Below, one piece after another: positions 1 through 6,026 of a DNA stretch of 6,026 nucleotides (position 1 is its first letter; each line of letters begins with the position of its first letter). Below the pieces are notes generated by a model. That model saw only the letters and a list, made by a program, of their open reading frames with translations, was not told the DNA's origin and made no database searches. Source of the stretch: Oscillospiraceae bacterium. Lineage in GTDB: Bacteria; Bacillota; Clostridia; Oscillospirales; Ruminococcaceae. The position numbers and the translations under genes are program-made. The DNA lies in the NCBI GenBank assembly GCA_015067375.1, contig SVMQ01000144.1, positions 1-6,026 of the forward strand. Reading direction: 5' to 3'.

Positions 1-486
1 GATATCGCTGATAAGCTGTATGGGGAACGCTTCGGGAAGCACTCCGAAGCCTGCAACGATATGCATAAGAAGCACCACGACTATTGCAACCATAGTAACG
101 GCTGTCTTGACCTTTCCAAGCCAGCCTGCCGCAATGACTACCTTTTTCTCGCTGCCTGCCGCAACAAGGCGCACGCCCGAAACAACAAACTCACGCACCA
201 GAATGATTATCGCCACCCACGCGTAAGTCCATTTCAACTCCACCATACACACCAGCGCCGCAGCCACCAGTATCTTATCAGCAAGCGGATCAAGAAACTT
301 TCCGAAATCCGTTATCATATTATACTTTCGCGCTACCTTGCCGTCTATCATGTCCGTGATACTTGCTACAGCGAATACGACCATTGCCCACAGGTAGTTC
401 AGCGGAATTGCGTCCACCATCATGAAAAGCACGAAAAAAGGCACCATGATAACACGCAGCATTGTTAATTTGTTCGCCAGATTCAT
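1..486 (-). CDS. pgsA: CDP-diacylglycerol--glycerol-3-phosphate 3-phosphatidyltransferase PgsA (partial, 3' end outside window)
   Basis: PgsA is an integral membrane enzyme that joins CDP-diacylglycerol and glycerol-3-phosphate to give phosphatidylglycerophosphate, the precursor of phosphatidylglycerol and cardiolipin. The first 162 codons are visible, starting MNLANKLTMLRV, the usual amphipathic PNxLTxxR-like N-terminus (with K in place of the common P/L variants). The CDP-alcohol phosphotransferase motif D-x2-DG-x2-AR-x8-G-x3-D-x3-D is perfect: D45, D48, G49, A52, R53, G62, D66, D70. Hydrophobic segments lie near 8-24, 31-44, 71-83, 88-108 and 128-148. Family members are usually near 180-200 residues, so only a short C-terminal part is missing. 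The ATG at 486 overlaps the rimO TGA by four bases (ATGA), with GGAG seven bases upstream. A rimO-pgsA pair is common in Firmicutes and supports PgsA over other enzymes of the same superfamily. Confidence 0.94.
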   Translation of the reverse strand, partial: MNLANKLTMLRVIMVPFFVLFMMVDAIPLNYLWAMVVFAVASITDMIDGKVARKYNMITDFGKFLDPLADKILVAAALVCMVELKWTYAWVAIIILVREFVVSGVRLVAAGSEKKVVIAAGWLGKVKTAVTMVAIVVVLLMHIVAGFGVLPEAFPIQLISDI

Positions 487-1832
487 ATCGCTTCTCCAAT
501 CAGATTGTTGTCAATAACATCAAAGATCCTGATGTTGATAAAATCGCCTATCTTAAGTCCCATCTCCTTAGGTGCGGAGAAGTATATCATACCATCTATC
601 TCAGGTGCGAACATTGCGCTTCTGCCAAAATACAGACCGCCCTCCGCAAGATACTTGTCATAGCCCTCGACAACGATCTCCATCTCAGTGTCTATCATAC
701 CCTCATAAAGCTCTGCAACACGCGTGTCCTGCTGCTCCTCAAGAATATCCTTGCGATGCTCGCGCATGTTCTCCTCTACCATATCTGGGAACGACGCAGC
801 AGGCGTACCCTCCTCCTCTGAGTAAGCAAAGCAGCCCATGCGCTCAAACTTCATATCCTCGGCAAACTCACCGAGAGCATTGAACTGATCCTCCGTTTCA
901 CCAGGGAAGCCTGTGATGAACGTCGTTCTGAGAGTTATCTCGGGGATCTCGCGGCGGAGCTTTGCAACAAGCTCACGAAGCGACTTCTCGTCACCTTTTC
1001 GGTTCATACGTTTAAGTATCTCGCCGTCGCAGTGCTGCATGGGGATATCAAGGTACTTTACGATCTTGTCCTGACGCTTCATGCAGTCGATAAGCTCGTC
1101 CGTGATGCGCTCAGGATAGCAATACAACAGCCTTATCCATTTCAGACCGTCTATCTCGCACAGCTTATCAAGCAGCTCGGGAAGTGCAAGTTTTCCGTAC
1201 AGGTCAAGACCGTAACGTGTAGTATCCTGTGCGATAACGATAAGCTCCTTCACGCCGTCTGCAGCAAGAAGCTTTGCCTCCTCGACGATATTCTCCATCT
1301 TACGGCTTCTGAAATGACCGCGGATATCAGGGATAGCGCAATAGGTACAGCGATTATCGCAACCGTCAGCAACACGCAGGTAAGCGTAATGCGGCAATGT
1401 CGAGATGATGCGCTTGCCCTCCATGCTATGGGATTCCTTATCACCAAACACATACTCCTGTCCGCCGTCGCGTACCTTTTCAAGTATCTCCCCGATCCTG
1501 CCGTAATCAGAGATACCAACGACCGCGTCCACCTCAGGGAACTCCTCCGCAAACTGCTCGCGGTAGCGCTCGGACAGGCAGCCTGTTACCACGATATGCT
1601 TTATCGTTCCCTCATTTTTAAGATCGATAAGCTCCATTATCCAGTTGATAGCCTCTTCCTTTGCGCTCTGGATAAAGCCGCAGGTATTGACAAGCACTAT
1701 CTCTGCAAGACCCGGCTCCTGCACGAACGCAAAGCCCTTTTCAGCGATCTTTGCCATCATCTGCTCAGCGTCCACCTGATTTTTCGCGCAGCCAAGCGAA
1801 ACTATCGCGACCTTTGTTATCTTTTCACTCAT
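483..1832 (-). CDS. rimO: Ribosomal protein S12 methylthiotransferase RimO
   Basis: RimO is a radical-SAM enzyme that inserts a methylthio group on the beta carbon of a conserved aspartate of ribosomal protein S12 (uS12). The 449-residue product has the three expected parts. The N-terminal UPF0004 domain has cysteines C15, C51 and C85 for the auxiliary 4Fe-4S cluster. The radical-SAM core has CDNRCTYC (C158, C162, C165), followed by AIPDIRGHFRSR. A C-terminal TRAM domain occupies about 380-449. The RimO-type AIPxxRGxxRSR sequence and SLGCAKNQVD at the N-terminus separate it from the related tRNA enzymes MiaB and MtaB. Length is normal and no key residue is missing. The ATG directly abuts the recX stop (TAAATG), with GAGG eleven bases upstream inside recX. 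The last codons hold the ribosome site of pgsA, and the stop overlaps it as ATGA. Confidence 0.97.
   Translation of the reverse strand: MSEKITKVAIVSLGCAKNQVDAEQMMAKIAEKGFAFVQEPGLAEIVLVNTCGFIQSAKEEAINWIMELIDLKNEGTIKHIVVTGCLSERYREQFAEEFPEVDAVVGISDYGRIGEILEKVRDGGQEYVFGDKESHSMEGKRIISTLPHYAYLRVADGCDNRCTYCAIPDIRGHFRSRKMENIVEEAKLLAADGVKELIVIAQDTTRYGLDLYGKLALPELLDKLCEIDGLKWIRLLYCYPERITDELIDCMKRQDKIVKYLDIPMQHCDGEILKRMNRKGDEKSLRELVAKLRREIPEITLRTTFITGFPGETEDQFNALGEFAEDMKFERMGCFAYSEEEGTPAASFPDMVEENMREHRKDILEEQQDTRVAELYEGMIDTEMEIVVEGYDKYLAEGGLYFGRSAMFAPEIDGMIYFSAPKEMGLKIGDFINIRIFDVIDNNLIGEAI
487..497 (-). promoter_or_regulatory. Ribosome binding site of pgsA inside the end of rimO
   Basis: GGAG (within TTGGAGAAGCGATATG on the minus strand) lies seven bases before the pgsA ATG. 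It is read as codons for Gly-Glu at the end of RimO, so the pgsA start is fully embedded in the rimO 3' end. Confidence 0.6.
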
Positions 1833-2486
1833 TTAATCAAGATCCTCGTTTTCTTCATAATCTTCGTATTCATCCAATTCCTCGAGAAGCTGCTCAATAC
1901 AGCGCTTCACGGAGTTATAATCATAGCCGCGACGTGCCAATGCAGCTATCGTGCGGCGGCGGTCGTCATGATCGGCTATTTTGTTATAATACTTTCGCTC
2001 CAGAAGCTCGGTTATCTCCTCGCATATATCATCCTGTGAATACTCGGCAAGCGTGTTATCCACAAGCTCCGCATCAAGACCGCGGTGCAGCATCTCATAC
2101 TTTGCTTTGCGCAGACCGTAATGCTTTGTATGGATAAGATACTCTGCAAGCTTCGGCGCGTATTCCTCGTCATTAACATAGCCATAATCGCGCATCGCAT
2201 CCGCCGCGTAGCGCGCAGTGTCCTCATCGTATGTACGTCTTAGCTTACTGAGTAGCTCCTTATAGCAATACTGCTTTGTTCCTAACAGGTATAATGCGCG
2301 TTTTTTAGCCTTGCGCTTCGCGTCTGCCTGCTGTATCTGCGCCAGCTTATCACCTGAAAGCTCACCGCCCTTTGTAAGCAGGAAATCACTGACCACTGTG
2401 CTGTTGACGAAAAACGTCTGCTCTCCGTCGTCAAGCTCCAGCTTATAGGTGTCACCCTTGAACAGCGAAAGCTCGGTAATGCGCAT
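1833..2486 (-). CDS. recX: RecA regulatory protein RecX
   Basis: RecX binds RecA filaments and limits or tunes their growth and ATPase or coprotease activity. The 217-residue product has a beta-rich N-terminal part (about 1-35) typical of Firmicute forms. It then shows the RecX three-helix repeats, with landmarks KKRALYLLGTKQYCYKELLSKL-like (about 61-82, hallmark A-x-x-x-L and a K-E-L motif), DYGYVNDEEYA (100-110), KAKYEM..RG (about 127-136) and ARRGYDYNSV (about 184-193). The C-terminus (about 201-217) is strikingly acidic and Tyr-containing, which could interact with RecA or be a flexible tail. The ATG overlaps the recA stop by one base (TAATG), so translation is almost certainly coupled and depends on recA. 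Its ribosome site, GAGG, lies within the last codons of recA. rimO starts directly after its TAA. Confidence 0.93.
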   Translation of the reverse strand: MRITELSLFKGDTYKLELDDGEQTFFVNSTVVSDFLLTKGGELSGDKLAQIQQADAKRKAKKRALYLLGTKQYCYKELLSKLRRTYDEDTARYAADAMRDYGYVNDEEYAPKLAEYLIHTKHYGLRKAKYEMLHRGLDAELVDNTLAEYSQDDICEEITELLERKYYNKIADHDDRRRTIAALARRGYDYNSVKRCIEQLLEELDEYEDYEENEDLD

Positions 2487-3643
2487 TATTCAAGATCCTC
2501 AGAGGCAAACTCTTCGTAGTTATCCTCGCCTGTGCCGCCTGCTGCAGGCTTCTTGTCATCGGCATCAGCAGCCTTGTCATCATCCTTGGAGTCAAGCAGC
2601 GAGGTGTTCTTTGCAAAGATATCGCGTATCTTCTTCTCAACCTCATCACAGATAGTGGGATTTTCAATGAGATACTGCTTCACCTTATCCCTGCCCTGAC
2701 CTATCTTCATATCGTCATAGCTGAACCACGAGCCGCTCTTCTTGATGACGTCAAACTCAACAGCGGTGTCTACTATCTCGCCCATCTTGGAAACACCCTC
2801 GCCGTACAGGATATCGAACTCAGCTGTCTTGAAGGGCGGTGCTACCTTGTTCTTAACTACCTTGCACTTGGTACGGTTGCCGATGACCTCCGCACCCTCC
2901 TTGATAGGCTCACCGCGGCGCACTTCGATTCTCACGGAAGAATAGAACTTAAGCGCGCGACCACCAGGAGTAGTTTCGGGGTTTCCATACATAACACCGA
3001 TCTTTTCTCTGATCTGATTGATGAAGATAGCAACGCAATTAGACTTATTGATAACAGATGTCAGCTTTCTCAGAGCCTGTGACATCAGTCTTGCCTGAAC
3101 GCCCACATGAGCGTCGCCCATATCACCGTCTATCTCGGCGCGTGTTGTCATAGCAGCAACGGAGTCAAGTACGATGATATCGATCGCACCCGAGCGTACA
3201 AGTGTTTCTATTATCTCAAGCGCCTGCTCACCTGTATCAGGCTGAGATACCAGCATACTGTCGATATCAACACCCAGCTTCTTTGCGTAAACAGGGTCAA
3301 GCGCGTGCTCTACGTCAATAAAAGCAGCGGTGCCGCCTGCTTTCTGTGCCTCTGCAACAGCCTGAAGCGAGATAGTGGTCTTACCTGAGGACTCTGTACC
3401 ATAGATCTCGATGATACGTCCCTTGGGAAGTCCGCCTATTCCCAGTGCAAGGTCAAGCATAAGCGAGCCTGTAGAGATGCACTCGATATCCATGTGACGG
3501 TTTTCGCCCATGAACATGATAGCACCAGCGCCGTAAGTTTTTTCGATCTGTGCCATAGCGGTCTTAAGCGCCTTTTTCTTCTCCTCGGGGTCTACCAGCT
3601 TTACAACAGGCGCAACAGCACCCTTTTTCTTATCCATTGCCAT
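2486..3643 (-). CDS. recA: Recombinase RecA
   Basis: RecA forms ATP-dependent filaments on single-stranded DNA, drives homologous pairing and strand exchange, and triggers LexA self-cleavage in the SOS response. The 385-residue protein has the full family layout. A charged N-terminal extension of about 16 residues precedes the filament-forming helix. The Walker A loop GTESSGKTT is at 82-90, the catalytic Glu is in [10 protein letters not shown] (E102), Walker B ends at D140 in IIVLDS, and the L2 DNA-binding loop runs about 199-224 (NQIREKIG through PGGRALKFY). The conserved [14 protein letters not shown] follows. The C-terminal tail from about residue 350 is long and acidic. Two positions differ from the E. 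coli form I know: T83 replaces proline in the P-loop and V101 replaces alanine before the catalytic Glu. It is longer than E. coli RecA (353) because of both ends. Its TAA overlaps the recX ATG by one base. Confidence 0.99.
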   Translation of the reverse strand: MAMDKKKGAVAPVVKLVDPEEKKKALKTAMAQIEKTYGAGAIMFMGENRHMDIECISTGSLMLDLALGIGGLPKGRIIEIYGTESSGKTTISLQAVAEAQKAGGTAAFIDVEHALDPVYAKKLGVDIDSMLVSQPDTGEQALEIIETLVRSGAIDIIVLDSVAAMTTRAEIDGDMGDAHVGVQARLMSQALRKLTSVINKSNCVAIFINQIREKIGVMYGNPETTPGGRALKFYSSVRIEVRRGEPIKEGAEVIGNRTKCKVVKNKVAPPFKTAEFDILYGEGVSKMGEIVDTAVEFDVIKKSGSWFSYDDMKIGQGRDKVKQYLIENPTICDEVEKKIRDIFAKNTSLLDSKDDDKAADADDKKPAAGGTGEDNYEEFASEDLE

Positions 3644-3700
3644 ATTTGTATCCTCCTGTTTTAATAATTACATTATAACTTGTCAATAAATTGAGCTATC
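3644..3700 (-). promoter_or_regulatory. Candidate recA promoter region (weak)
   Basis: The AT-rich end of the upstream gene and the short gap hold a perfect -10-like TATAAT (minus strand, 3677-3672), with only a poor -35 match at usual spacing. A TTGACA is also present (3686-3681), but it lies just three bases before the TATAAT, so the two cannot form one promoter. From that TTGACA, a 16-17 base spacer leads only to weak TTAAAA/TAAAAC. No Gram-positive SOS box of the GAAC-N4-GTTC type is seen between recA and about 3900. recA could therefore be transcribed from here or simply by read-through. Confidence 0.25.
3651..3657 (-). promoter_or_regulatory. Strong ribosome binding site of recA
   Basis: AGGAGGA lies seven bases before the recA ATG at 3643. 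It is the best Shine-Dalgarno match in the window and favours the first ATG over the in-frame ATG two codons later. Its strength fits a protein needed in higher amounts than its operon neighbours. Confidence 0.85.
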
Positions 3701-4035
3701 CTATTTATAAACAACGCAGGCGGCTCATTCATACATTCCAGCGAAATAGTCCTGATGCACACCAGCAGCTGACCCAACCGCATATCGGGGCATCGTTCAT
3801 GCAAGCTGCACATCATTTCAAAAAAAGACAGAATGCTCGTTGTACCAGCTTTATTAGTATCGGGTACTTCCAGCAGCCTGTATAGCTCGGGGATTATCCT
3901 GTCGTCCTCTATAGAAAACACATCATGCTGTGCTATATCATAGAAAAAACGTCCGACAGGCTTATCTTCGCCGTACTTCACATAAAGCCTGTACAGCTCC
4001 AGATATAAACCGTAAAGTCTGTCAGGGTCTCTCAT
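3673..4035 (-). CDS. Uncharacterised 120-residue helical protein, possible internal duplication
   Basis: I do not recognise a named family with certainty. The protein is soluble-looking, with no signal peptide or membrane span, rich in Tyr and Leu in its first third, and mostly helical. It opens with MRDPDRL and carries DVFSIEDD (about 38-45) and PDMRLGQLL (83-91). From memory, these three blocks occur in short uncharacterised bacterial and phage proteins, normally in the order MRDP, PDxRxGQL, then D-F-x-EDD. Here the order differs, and the two halves can be laid over one another (GRFFYDI at 28-34 against GQLLVCI at 88-94), suggesting two diverged copies. I chose the ATG at 4035 because MRDP is the family-like N-terminus and GGTG lies five bases upstream. 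A TTG at 4053 would add six residues and overlap prmC, but has no ribosome site. The gap to recA is 29 nt. Role unknown; it is a real gene by packing and strand. Confidence 0.75.
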   Translation of the reverse strand: MRDPDRLYGLYLELYRLYVKYGEDKPVGRFFYDIAQHDVFSIEDDRIIPELYRLLEVPDTNKAGTTSILSFFEMMCSLHERCPDMRLGQLLVCIRTISLECMNEPPALFINRIAQFIDKL

Positions 4036-4049
4036 AATTACACCAGCTT

Positions 4050-4892
4050 TCAACTTTTAATGCCATAAACAACGCGGTAGATGCCGCAGTAGTCCTTCTG
4101 CACCTCGGCTTTTATTCCGTTTTCCTCAAAGATGTGCATGACGTCATTCTCCTGACCCATACCTATTTCCGCGGCAATAAACCCGCCTTTTTTGAGCCGT
4201 TTGCTCCAGAGCCGCAATATTCCGCGGTAGAATTCCAGTCCGTCATCTCCGCCAAGCAGCGCCATCTCAGGCTCAAAGCTGACCTCACGCTGAAGCTGCC
4301 GCATATCGCTCGGGGTCAGGTACGGTGGATTTGTTACTATCACATCATATTCGGGAGCTTTCATCGCGGTCTCTTCCGAAAGGACATCCGCAAGTATCGG
4401 CTGCACCAATGCACCCACATTGTTGAGCTTTATGTTGTCCGAAAGATACCTGTATGCATTCTCCGAAAGCTCATAGCTATGCACCCTGCACCCTGTAAGC
4501 CGCGAAAGCGAGATGCCGATGCAGCCGCTGCCAGCGCAAAGATCGGCACAAAGCATATTCTCGGTCAGATGTTCTTGTGCTATCTCAACCAATGTTTCGG
4601 TATCCTGACGCGGTATCAGCACACCCTTGCCTATCTTGAACGGAAATCCATAAAACTCCCATTCACCGAGAAGATACTGCAAAGGCTCGCCCGAGATACG
4701 TCGCGTCAACAAGTCCCTTGCAGCTTTTGCTGCATCATCGTCAACCTTTAACTCAGGTGAAGTCAGCAGCTTTAAACGGTCTGCGCCTGCAGTATGCTCC
4801 AGTATAAGCTCCGCTTCAAATCGGGCATTCTCGATCTCATGCGCATTCAGCGCAGATATCAGCTCCCGACACAGCTCTCCAAGCGTTACCAC
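4050..4892 (-). CDS. prmC: Peptide chain release factor N5-glutamine methyltransferase PrmC (HemK)
   Basis: PrmC uses S-adenosylmethionine to methylate the glutamine of the GGQ motif in release factors RF1 and RF2, improving termination in the cytoplasm. The 280-residue length is normal for the family. The N-terminal helical region (about 1-75) has the typical ARFEAELILEH segment. GEPLQYLLGEWEFYG (about 68-82) and LIPRQDTE (about 92-99) are conserved landmarks. The Rossmann methyltransferase core has the SAM-binding loop ADLCAGSGCIG (116-126) and the catalytic NPPY (188-191), which positions the glutamine amide. The start is a GTG at 4892, preceded by purine-rich GGGAGAGGACGACAG and overlapping the DUF1385 stop by 7 nt. 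prmC often neighbours prfA, the gene of its substrate RF1, but prfA is not next to it here; the next gene is the 120-residue unknown after 14 nt. Confidence 0.96.
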   Translation of the reverse strand: MVTLGELCRELISALNAHEIENARFEAELILEHTAGADRLKLLTSPELKVDDDAAKAARDLLTRRISGEPLQYLLGEWEFYGFPFKIGKGVLIPRQDTETLVEIAQEHLTENMLCADLCAGSGCIGISLSRLTGCRVHSYELSENAYRYLSDNIKLNNVGALVQPILADVLSEETAMKAPEYDVIVTNPPYLTPSDMRQLQREVSFEPEMALLGGDDGLEFYRGILRLWSKRLKKGGFIAAEIGMGQENDVMHIFEENGIKAEVQKDYCGIYRVVYGIKS

Positions 4893-5872
4893 CTGTCGTC
4901 CTCTCCCTCCTTGGGAAGCACGGGAGTTACTGCTGCTATAGCGATCTCTATCTGCTTATCGTCGGGCTCGCGCGTAGTCAGGCGCTGCATCCACAGACCG
5001 GGCGCGGAGAATATGCGCGTTATCACATTATTATGACGGCCTGCTATCCTTATCAGCTCATACGCAATGCCGACTACCACAGGTAGCAGAAGAAGCTTTA
5101 TGCCTACTCTAGCCAGTGTGGCCAGTATAGTATTGTCGATGCCCCACCACTCAGCAGGCTTTATCGGAACGATGGTGTACACCAGAATACTTACAAGCAG
5201 CGACAGTATGATAAAGCTCGTGCCGCAGCGCGGATGGAAGCGTGTGTGCTTCTTTACATTCTCGACAGTAAGCTCCTCATTCGCCTCATAGCACGCGATG
5301 GTCTTATGTTCTGCGCCGTGATACTCGTAAGTGCGGCGGATGTCTTTCATCTGGGCAACGACCGCCATGTAGCTTACGAAAAGTATCATTCTGAGGATGC
5401 CCTCAAAAGTGGACTGCCACACAGAGATATCCGCAGGAACCACCTTTTCTATAAGGTCGTATATCAGCGTAGGAAGAAACGCAAACAGGAAGACCGCCAG
5501 TGCTACGCTTATCACCATTGCGATAGCCATGATCACTCCCGTCAGCTTATCACCGAGCTTTTCATCAAGCCACTTTTCGAACTTTGACGGCGGCTCTTCA
5601 CCGTCCTCATCAAGCATACCGCTCTTTTCAGCAGACTTCATCATGCAGCTGTAGCCCTCGATCATAGAGGTGATGAAATTGATACTGCCGCGGATGAATG
5701 GCGCTTTGTTGTACCACTTGTGCGGCTTTAGATCCCATTCCTCCACATCGATACCGCCGTCTTTAAGGCGCACAGCCATCGCCGCTTTTGATACGCCCTT
5801 CATCATTATTCCCTCAATAAGCGCTTGTCCGCCTATTCTGGTCATCTTACAGCATTTTTCTTTATTGCTCAT
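4886..5872 (-). CDS. DUF1385 (YqhQ-like) polytopic membrane protein
   Basis: This gene encodes a 328-residue membrane protein of the DUF1385 family, whose biochemical role is not established. Family signatures are clear: [11 protein letters not shown] near the N-terminus (about residues 14-24), YHGAEHKT (about 184-191) and HPRCGTSF (about 213-220), with conserved His, Glu and Cys that could bind a metal. About four hydrophobic segments are seen, near residues 111-132, 159-175, 219-237 and 257-282. They are separated by a charged cytoplasmic-looking N-terminal region and followed by the conserved tail around [15 protein letters not shown] chose the ATG at 5872 because AAAGGA lies six bases upstream; an in-frame ATG at 5887 would add five residues and has no good ribosome site. 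The gene overlaps the kinase end by 11 nt and prmC by 7 nt. In many clostridia this family sits directly before prmC, as it does here. Confidence 0.9.
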   Translation of the reverse strand: MSNKEKCCKMTRIGGQALIEGIMMKGVSKAAMAVRLKDGGIDVEEWDLKPHKWYNKAPFIRGSINFITSMIEGYSCMMKSAEKSGMLDEDGEEPPSKFEKWLDEKLGDKLTGVIMAIAMVISVALAVFLFAFLPTLIYDLIEKVVPADISVWQSTFEGILRMILFVSYMAVVAQMKDIRRTYEYHGAEHKTIACYEANEELTVENVKKHTRFHPRCGTSFIILSLLVSILVYTIVPIKPAEWWGIDNTILATLARVGIKLLLLPVVVGIAYELIRIAGRHNNVITRIFSAPGLWMQRLTTREPDDKQIEIAIAAVTPVLPKEGEDDRW

Positions 5873-6026
5873 TGTCGTTCCTTTCATGCATCTGAATAAG
5901 TGGCAACGTGATAGTTACCGTCGTTCCCACACTAAGTTCACTTTCTATATCCAACGAACCGCCATGCAGCATGATTGTCTCATCCGCAACAGCAAGTCCT
6001 ATTCCCGAGCCGCGACGAGTGCTGTT
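5862..6026 (-). CDS. Sensor histidine kinase, C-terminal end of the ATPase domain (partial, 5' end outside window)
   Basis: Only the last 54 codons are present, ending at a TAA at 5864-5862. This short fragment reads as the end of a GHKL/HATPase_c ATP-binding domain. A glycine-rich G2-type box, GSGIGLAVA, lies at visible residues 7-15. It is followed by [10 protein letters not shown] and then GTTVTITLP, the usual final strands of a two-component sensor kinase. The histidine, N-box and G1 box would lie beyond position 6026. In such kinases this domain binds ATP and phosphorylates a conserved histidine, usually to signal to a response regulator. The signal and partner cannot be inferred here. 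A short polar tail follows the domain, and its last codons overlap the start of the next gene by 11 nt, which suggests coupled translation. Family assignment is fairly secure; other GHKL proteins such as anti-sigma kinases are less likely given the HGG and GTT spacing. Confidence 0.82.
   Translation of the reverse strand, partial: NSTRRGSGIGLAVADETIMLHGGSLDIESELSVGTTVTITLPLIQMHERNDNEQ
5873..5884 (-). promoter_or_regulatory. Ribosome binding site deciding the DUF1385 start
   Basis: On the minus strand, AAAGGA precedes the ATG at 5872 with a six-base spacer (ACGACA). This favours the ATG at 5872 over the in-frame ATG at 5887. The site lies inside the last codons of the upstream kinase gene, so ribosomes finishing the kinase would pass directly over it. 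Confidence 0.6.

Noticed and set aside
124..164. An 11-base direct repeat (gcctgccgcaa) 30 bases apart
   Set aside because: Both copies lie in pgsA and encode the similar residues Ala-Ala-Gly in one reading frame. Two copies of a short codon-driven match do not make a repeat element.
1032..2039. A 335-codon open frame on the plus strand, long enough to look like a gene
   Set aside because: It lies wholly antisense to rimO and the end of recX, both of which have complete family motifs. It spans the boundary between them, has no ribosome site, and its product is a hydrophobic Cys/His/Leu-rich sequence with no recognisable domain, as expected of a shadow frame.
3672..3686. TTGACA followed by TATAAT as a full sigma-A promoter for recA
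   Set aside because: The two hexamers are separated by only three bases, whereas about 17 are needed. The TTGACA can only pair with weak -10 sequences, so only a low-confidence promoter region was listed.
4134..4751. A 205-codon plus-strand open frame
   Set aside because: It is antisense to prmC, whose SAM-binding and NPPY motifs are intact. Its product shows no family features.
1..6026. Mobile elements, CRISPR arrays, tRNA/rRNA genes, riboswitches, rho-independent terminators
   Set aside because: The window is almost wholly coding with a largest gap of 29 bases. I saw no repeat array, no integrase or transposase motifs, no cloverleaf-like sequence and no GC-rich hairpin followed by a T-run on the minus strand.

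Overview
This 6,026-bp window is a gene-dense stretch of bacterial chromosome. All eight genes are on the minus strand, so transcription runs from high to low coordinates. The base composition is about half G+C by eye, with strong AGGAGG-type ribosome sites and GTG or overlapping starts. The clostridial-type DUF1385 membrane protein, the RecX form and the PGGRALKFY form of RecA L2 point to a Firmicute. An Oscillospiraceae/Ruminococcus-like clostridium is my best guess, but this is an inference from protein flavour and not a database match.

In transcription order the genes are: the 3' end of a sensor histidine kinase (cut by the window edge); a DUF1385/YqhQ-like polytopic membrane protein; prmC (release-factor glutamine methyltransferase); an uncharacterised 120-residue protein; recA; recX; rimO (ribosomal protein S12 methylthiotransferase); and the 5' three-quarters or more of pgsA (phosphatidylglycerophosphate synthase), cut by the other edge. 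The junctions are, in order, an 11-nt overlap, a 7-nt overlap, a 14-nt gap, a 29-nt gap, a 1-nt overlap, direct abutment and a 4-nt overlap. No non-coding stretch exceeds 30 bases, so the whole window reads as one or two operons. The only plausible internal promoter is in the AT-rich end of the 120-residue gene just before recA.

Functionally the cluster is housekeeping. RecA and its modulator RecX handle recombination and DNA-damage signalling, PrmC and RimO modify the translation machinery (release factors and S12), and PgsA makes the precursor of phosphatidylglycerol. No transposase, integrase, CRISPR array, tRNA, rRNA, riboswitch or obvious terminator is visible, and I found no evidence of a dedicated new defence or biosynthetic system. 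The least understood item is the 120-residue protein. It appears to carry two diverged copies of a small-protein motif pattern and sits between prmC and recA.
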